A program made the position numbers and the translations under genes. The notes below the pieces were generated by a model that was not told the DNA's origin, did no database searches, and saw nothing but the letters and a program-made list of their open reading frames with translations. Positions 61,701 through 64,000 of a DNA stretch of 64,000 nucleotides are shown piece after piece (the first letter of the stretch is position 1; every line of letters starts with the position of its first letter). The DNA is from Cytophagales bacterium. GTDB taxonomy: Bacteria; Bacteroidota; Bacteroidia; Cytophagales; Bernardetiaceae. Where the stretch lies: contig JAAFJX010000005.1 of the NCBI GenBank assembly GCA_013299045.1, positions 124,001 through 188,000 of the forward strand. The letters run 5' to 3'.

Positions 61701-64000
61701 GAATATCAGACACTTAGGCGTTGCTGCTGATACCTTCAGGTTCTGTAATAGCGAAGGGGCACAGCCTTTGAGCGCACTACACGCCTCTCATACAGCTGCT
61801 TTTACTTATGAATGGCGCAACTTAACCGCAGGAGGAGCTATTGTAGGTACGGCAAGCAGTTTAACGGCTAACCTCTTTACAGCTTCTACCCTTTACGAAG
61901 TAACGGTAGAAGACACCAGCTCACCGCTGAATTGTGAAACCCGCGACACTGTTTTGGTAATTTTTTCGCCAAATCCTACTGGTTTCATTACCCATTTGGG
62001 CGTGAGCAAGGATACAGTAAATGTATGTAACAGCGCTGGCCCACAGATGCTGCAAGCTATGGGGGTTACACCTCTGACTGCCTCTTACAAATGGTTCAGA
62101 AACGGAGTATTTATGACTGGTGCTACGGGTTCGTCGGTTGCGGCTAATAACTTCGCCCTGGGTGGAGTGCCAAATACGGCCGTTTATGTATTAGAAATCA
62201 AAGATTTAAGCACACCTAAGCAATGTGCAAAGTATGATACCATTCGCGTTACCTTCAACCCTGCACCTGCCCTTAGTATGCCTGATGTTACTATTATTTG
62301 CGACACCGTTGGTAAAGTAAAAACAGACTTATCGGGTATGCTTTATACTTGGACAGGGCCACTCGGTTTTACCGCCACAACACAGGAAATTATAGTAGAG
62401 AACGAGCAGGAGGGCTGGTTCTATTTGACTGTAACGAACCCCGCGACAGGTTGCTTCTCTAGAGATTCGAGCTTTGTGCGCTTCTCCAAGCCACCAAAGG
62501 CTATCATTACTACCAGCTCGCTTTATGCCTGCGAAGGAAAGCCAATTACACTCTATGGCAAGCATTTTACACACGGTTCAGGCATTCGCTACTTGTGGTC
62601 TACTGGCGCTACGACGGATAGCATTGTGGTGAGTGGTGGCACGGGTACTGTAAGCATTACTTTGACGGTTATTGATGACAGTACAACGTGCAAATCTACT
62701 GCAACAAAAGCCATTGAATTTAAGCCAAATCCAACCATCGTACTGCCTGATGTGATTAGAATTTGCGCCCCCGCAGACTCTATTGGCCGTACCTTAACCC
62801 CAGGATTTGCTTATCAATGGACAGGCGCTGGCATGGTGAAACCCGACAGCATACATCGAATCGTTTTGGTGAATAAAGAGGGTTTCTATACAGTAACCAT
62901 GACTGACCCATTAACAGGCTGCTTTAGCAAGAAAACGATTTTTGTACAAATGGATGCAAGGCCGAAAGTAGGTATCAAAGACACCATGCTTTGCAATAGT
63001 CAAAAGCCATACAAATTAGTAGCAGTGGACTTAACACACGGTACTAACATTAAGTACAAGTGGTACAATGCGCTTGCGCCTACAGTGGGTATAGATACCA
63101 ACGGTGTACTGAGTGTCATGGCTGCCGGCACATATATTGTGGAAGTGAGCGACATCATAACGGGTTGTAAAAGCCGCGACACTGCTACGGTAACCTTTAA
63201 CCCCGACCCTAACTTTAATATTGTGGGCTACGACGGGCCACTTTGCCAAGGACGGGATACTCTTTCTGTACTTGCTACAAACCTTGTAGGCATGACTATT
63301 CAATGGTTTGGGCCAGGCATTGTGGGTGCTACGGATACCACCTACGCCGTTGTCAATCAAACTGGTACTTATACCGTAGTTGTTACGGATACTACCAAAA
63401 AGACACGCTGCCAGACTATCAAGAGCATAACAGTCTTTATCAACTTGAAGCCGAAAATCAATTTGGCAGAGGATACGGTTATTTGCGACCGTACGCCTTT
63501 GGTACTTGATGTGCTAGATGCCTCACACGTGAATAGCGTCATTTACGAGTGGCGAGACCTCCGCGATGGCTCTGTTCTCTCTGATTCTAACCGTTTGGTT
63601 TTGGACTTTGCCACCATGAGTAATCCTAGTTATGCGGTCATTCCAATAGAAATTAGCATAACAAACGGGATTTCAAGCTGCTTTAGTAAAGATACTATCA
63701 ATGTTCGCTTTGACAGAAGCGCCAAAGCTAGCATAGATAAAAACGTCTCTGAGATGTGTTTAGGCCAATCTTTAGAAATAAAAGCCTCGGGTGGTACGCG
63801 CTACATTTGGACAACAGGCGATACAACTGCAAGTTTCATCTTCAAACCAGATACAGCTGGCCTCTACTACTTTGCTGTCCAAACTGATTTCAGAAACGTC
63901 TGTTCGGCAGCCTTTGAAGAGTTTTATGTATTTGTTGCAGATAAACCTAAGGCCAATCTGCCTGACTCTGTAATAGTTTGCAACAGTTCTGAGGTGATTC
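55777..64000 (+). CDS. Giant secreted repeat protein with beta-propeller, IgGFc-binding-like domain and tandem Ig-like repeats (3' truncated)
   Basis: The frame is open from the ATG at 55777 to the window end, at least 2,741 residues with no stop. Signal peptide: MKKILLSIFSLFLFLNASFS then FAQ. Residues about 23-390 are roughly 50-residue beta repeats (DGGYIAVGSTN, DMFMMKINAKGDILWYRTFG), as in secreted propellers. Residues about 465-860 resemble the IgGFc-binding N-terminal domain: DLSGSLVTADKPIVVIGG, CCRDNIYDQMPPTQTWGRKF, VPYRTRGWDIFRIVG. From about residue 944 come 13 repeats of about 94 residues, then diverged Ig-like modules. It is most likely a cell-surface adhesin exported by the type IX system; the expected C-terminal sorting domain or attachment domain lies beyond the window. 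Host-independent role (adhesion, gliding or aggregation) is inferred. Confidence 0.9.
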   Translation, partial: MKKILLSIFSLFLFLNASFSFAQDFQRRYGDIGDETAVGVVALADGYVVAGTVAAGGAGGQDMFMMKINAKGDILWYRTFGGLANDVATELRQTTDGFVMIGTTESFGAFAKDAYVVRTDANGTLIWAQTYGTSIEDEGNSIVQTSDGGFFMGITAGVGAGADLYFVKITGTGIVSWNRRYDDAGSGSQRVRSVVQLPNGSYAASGSVAITGVGTGASDWFVMRMRSNGDRIWSKAFSGTTDESAEHLINMGDTSLVVMGARSSSTVTNDVSILRLDSAGNERMSRFHGDAAGTVADEIHWFNRNSDGSYIASGNTGTDGLVMKLKANGTLDWARTYPGPSTDRFNCVVPTPDGGYIAVGSTNGYGASGTDIFVCKMNESGVAGDCLETSLGLVNRSLTTTNPTFALSNTDFPPIVLPGAGTIAAVPLASFMLCRSIDSGDPCDQSTEGTDFLLGFMEQITTARSLSMHMTSRFNVRGTIYVGNTFHSNFSVPASGSFGTGSLSLALFENLNSGLIQNKAVRVVTDTLISLFAWDYATASSDASLIFPTKLLGKKYYPVGYHPNNTSAGWQRNSEFLIVAREDNTVVTIKPKVVTRDLKPAGVSYNVILNKGQSYQVQSAHVTSPPFAAGQGDLSGSLVTADKPIVVIGGNYRTIVPNLASVTCCRDNIYDQMPPTQTWGRKFITVPYRTRGWDIFRIVGGYNGTSVTIDGIGTIPLNDGDIYEFNTNGSNTPRNIVATKPIAVMQFSTSSGADGITDSDPFMIPLSPLNQTFPETNFVAFFSPIVGFKYYVNILTKTTTVPFMVLNGASISADFTPIAGTIYSMAQKLIPSGSYNLNSGTNPDGFIAYIYGYGNAESYGYSAGGKLEVTLDIGPDTTFCVGDSYRLDAGEGFESYEWNENPALNGQFLTVDTTGVYIVKATDFSGCIRFDTAIITFVQPPVDIKHDGISKDTVRICNTAGPQVLNGCLPGYDASNSFQWTEVGVGTVGTACSLTVSNYSDTTRYILLVRDVNGIRTCLNRDTITVIFFPSADIQLGGISYDTIKFCNSDGEQRLDAGRPPGVFSVFYEWRQLPAGTLVSTTSVLTANVFSATTFYEVSISVPDNPLLCPPKDTIAVTFYPNPEVDITLAGVAANRYEFCNSDGSKTLSGVHPTHAGKPISYKWYINSNYATPVATTPTLSVFTASSSAVYTVVVRDNSDTTFCEKADSVVVAFNPNPIVNITHLGILKSLVEVCNSAGAQTVSAAHPSHTGRATYQWRNLTTLAVLSTSSTLTVNTPGASFQYEVLVTDTAQVTDCQSRDTVRITFNPNPVASITYLGVPRDTIQICDSDSTEIISAAHPSHAPGQMTFQWNDITTPTLNIGTANTLTVSNYSATRRYEVIITDTSKVTRCQSRDTITVIYNTNPRVSIQFGGIPTRTISFCDSDGAKTFTALGTPAAAVSYQWNNLTSGVTSISTTATLVANLFSATTDYEVIVTDITKPTNCTHRDTIRVIFNTLPTVNITHLGVVKDTVQICDSNGPQVLSALHASHGIGQMTYQWNNLTSGAMAIGSAPTLTVGVLSATTRYEVVVTDTSQTTDCVRRDTITVIFNTNPAADIQHLGVSKSLLELCDSRGAQTLTALHPTHVPGRIRYQWNNLTAGLTNISTLATLTANLFSASTLYEVIVTDTAQVTDCARRDTIRVTFFPNPVANITHLGVSQSSLEFCDREGAKTISAAHASHGAGITYQWNNLSLGVPNIASTPTLIANIFSVLTVYEVVVTNTAQPTACVSRDTIRVRFNPMPVVNITHLGVAQRNYFFCNKDGAKLMQAANATHGVGRMTYQWNNLTSGVMGIASTSALIANGFSASTTYEVIVRDTAQVTDCETRDTITVVFTPEPFVDIVHNATTPDTVELCDLAGAQTLNAAHASHVAGTVTYQWYKNTDLTTVISSAPSIVANEFGATTTYTVVVTDVTNVARCSSRDTIVVKFNRNPILNIRHLGVAADTFRFCNSEGAQPLSALHASHTAAFTYEWRNLTAGGAIVGTASSLTANLFTASTLYEVTVEDTSSPLNCETRDTVLVIFSPNPTGFITHLGVSKDTVNVCNSAGPQMLQAMGVTPLTASYKWFRNGVFMTGATGSSVAANNFALGGVPNTAVYVLEIKDLSTPKQCAKYDTIRVTFNPAPALSMPDVTIICDTVGKVKTDLSGMLYTWTGPLGFTATTQEIIVENEQEGWFYLTVTNPATGCFSRDSSFVRFSKPPKAIITTSSLYACEGKPITLYGKHFTHGSGIRYLWSTGATTDSIVVSGGTGTVSITLTVIDDSTTCKSTATKAIEFKPNPTIVLPDVIRICAPADSIGRTLTPGFAYQWTGAGMVKPDSIHRIVLVNKEGFYTVTMTDPLTGCFSKKTIFVQMDARPKVGIKDTMLCNSQKPYKLVAVDLTHGTNIKYKWYNALAPTVGIDTNGVLSVMAAGTYIVEVSDIITGCKSRDTATVTFNPDPNFNIVGYDGPLCQGRDTLSVLATNLVGMTIQWFGPGIVGATDTTYAVVNQTGTYTVVVTDTTKKTRCQTIKSITVFINLKPKINLAEDTVICDRTPLVLDVLDASHVNSVIYEWRDLRDGSVLSDSNRLVLDFATMSNPSYAVIPIEISITNGISSCFSKDTINVRFDRSAKASIDKNVSEMCLGQSLEIKASGGTRYIWTTGDTTASFIFKPDTAGLYYFAVQTDFRNVCSAAFEEFYVFVADKPKANLPDSVIVCNSSEVI
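58606..62265 (+). repeat. Thirteen tandem ~282-bp repeats encoding two-cysteine Ig-like modules
   Basis: Units of 92-96 codons begin near 58606, 58876, 59152, 59434, 59716, 60001, 60280, 60568, 60850, 61129, 61417, 61702 and 61984. Each encodes NITHLGV-like, FCDSDGAKTLSA-like, TYQWNNLT-like, YEVIVTDT-like and CxxRDTIRV-like segments, with one cysteine near each end of the module. Protein similarity between units is clear but DNA identity is modest. Confidence 0.9.

Noticed and set aside
61033-61713. 226-codon minus-strand frame inside the giant repeat gene
   Set aside because: It is antisense to conserved repeats and simply mirrors their regular codon pattern; it has no family match and no start signal.
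58606-62265. Regular ~282-bp tandem repeats considered as CRISPR or satellite DNA
   Set aside because: The units are coding, in frame, far longer than CRISPR repeats, and conserved in protein rather than DNA.

Overview
The window looks like chromosome of a member of the Bacteroidota, most likely a Cytophagales-type gliding or marine bacterium. The evidence is a type IX secretion sortase/OMP pair of the PorU2/PorV2 kind, proteins with type IX C-terminal sorting signals, a BshA bacillithiol enzyme, propeller plus Y_Y_Y sensors joined to SpoIIE phosphatases, and promoters of the form TT(T)G-N17-21-TAnnTTTG. Species cannot be named from the sequence. Two genes run off the ends: a GH18 protein on the left and a giant surface protein on the right.

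Layout. 1-2.8 kb: the tail of a membrane-anchored GH18 protein and a BamA/TamA-like outer membrane protein. 2.9-6.3 kb: three histidine genes in two divergent units (hisH with a sugar-nucleotidyltransferase-like gene leftward; hisA-hisF overlapping rightward). 6.3-13.6 kb: tatC, a secreted hypothetical, a TPR-SpoIIE phosphatase, a small hypothetical, bshA, and a leftward pair of a hypothetical and an AT-rich FkbM methyltransferase. 13.7-20.1 kb: a 1,072-residue type IX cargo protein with BNR/sortilin-like repeats and an FtsK translocase that ends before the usual gamma domain. 20.1-31.3 kb: a GDYXXLXY/DUF2157 membrane pair, a propeller sensor with no output domain, mraY, tRNA-Arg(ACG), a LolD-like ATPase, an MsbA-like exporter, dprA and a lipoprotein. 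31.4-38.7 kb: uridine kinase, a tiny lipoprotein, and the PorU2/PorV2 pair. 39.6-46.6 kb: a propeller-SpoIIE phosphatase translationally coupled to a HEAT-like DUF5691-type protein, and an amino acid permease. 47-49.7 kb: a vWA protein, a carotenoid-type membrane enzyme and metF. 49.8-54.8 kb: a DabA-DabB inorganic carbon uptake pair and a small anchored protein. 55.8-64 kb: an open frame of more than 2,740 codons with a signal peptide, beta-propeller-like repeats, an IgGFc-binding-like domain and 13 tandem ~94-residue two-cysteine repeats.

Themes. Protein export and surface display dominate: TatC, PorU2/PorV2 and at least two likely or confirmed large surface or secreted proteins. Three signalling proteins with sensor or SpoIIE modules form a second theme. 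The most unusual non-coding signal is a dispersed ~200-nt intergenic repeat, present in two near-complete direct copies (17.15 and 27.34 kb), one inverted copy (54.92 kb) and one 3'-half copy (39.53 kb). It has no coding potential and is not explained by any annotated gene.
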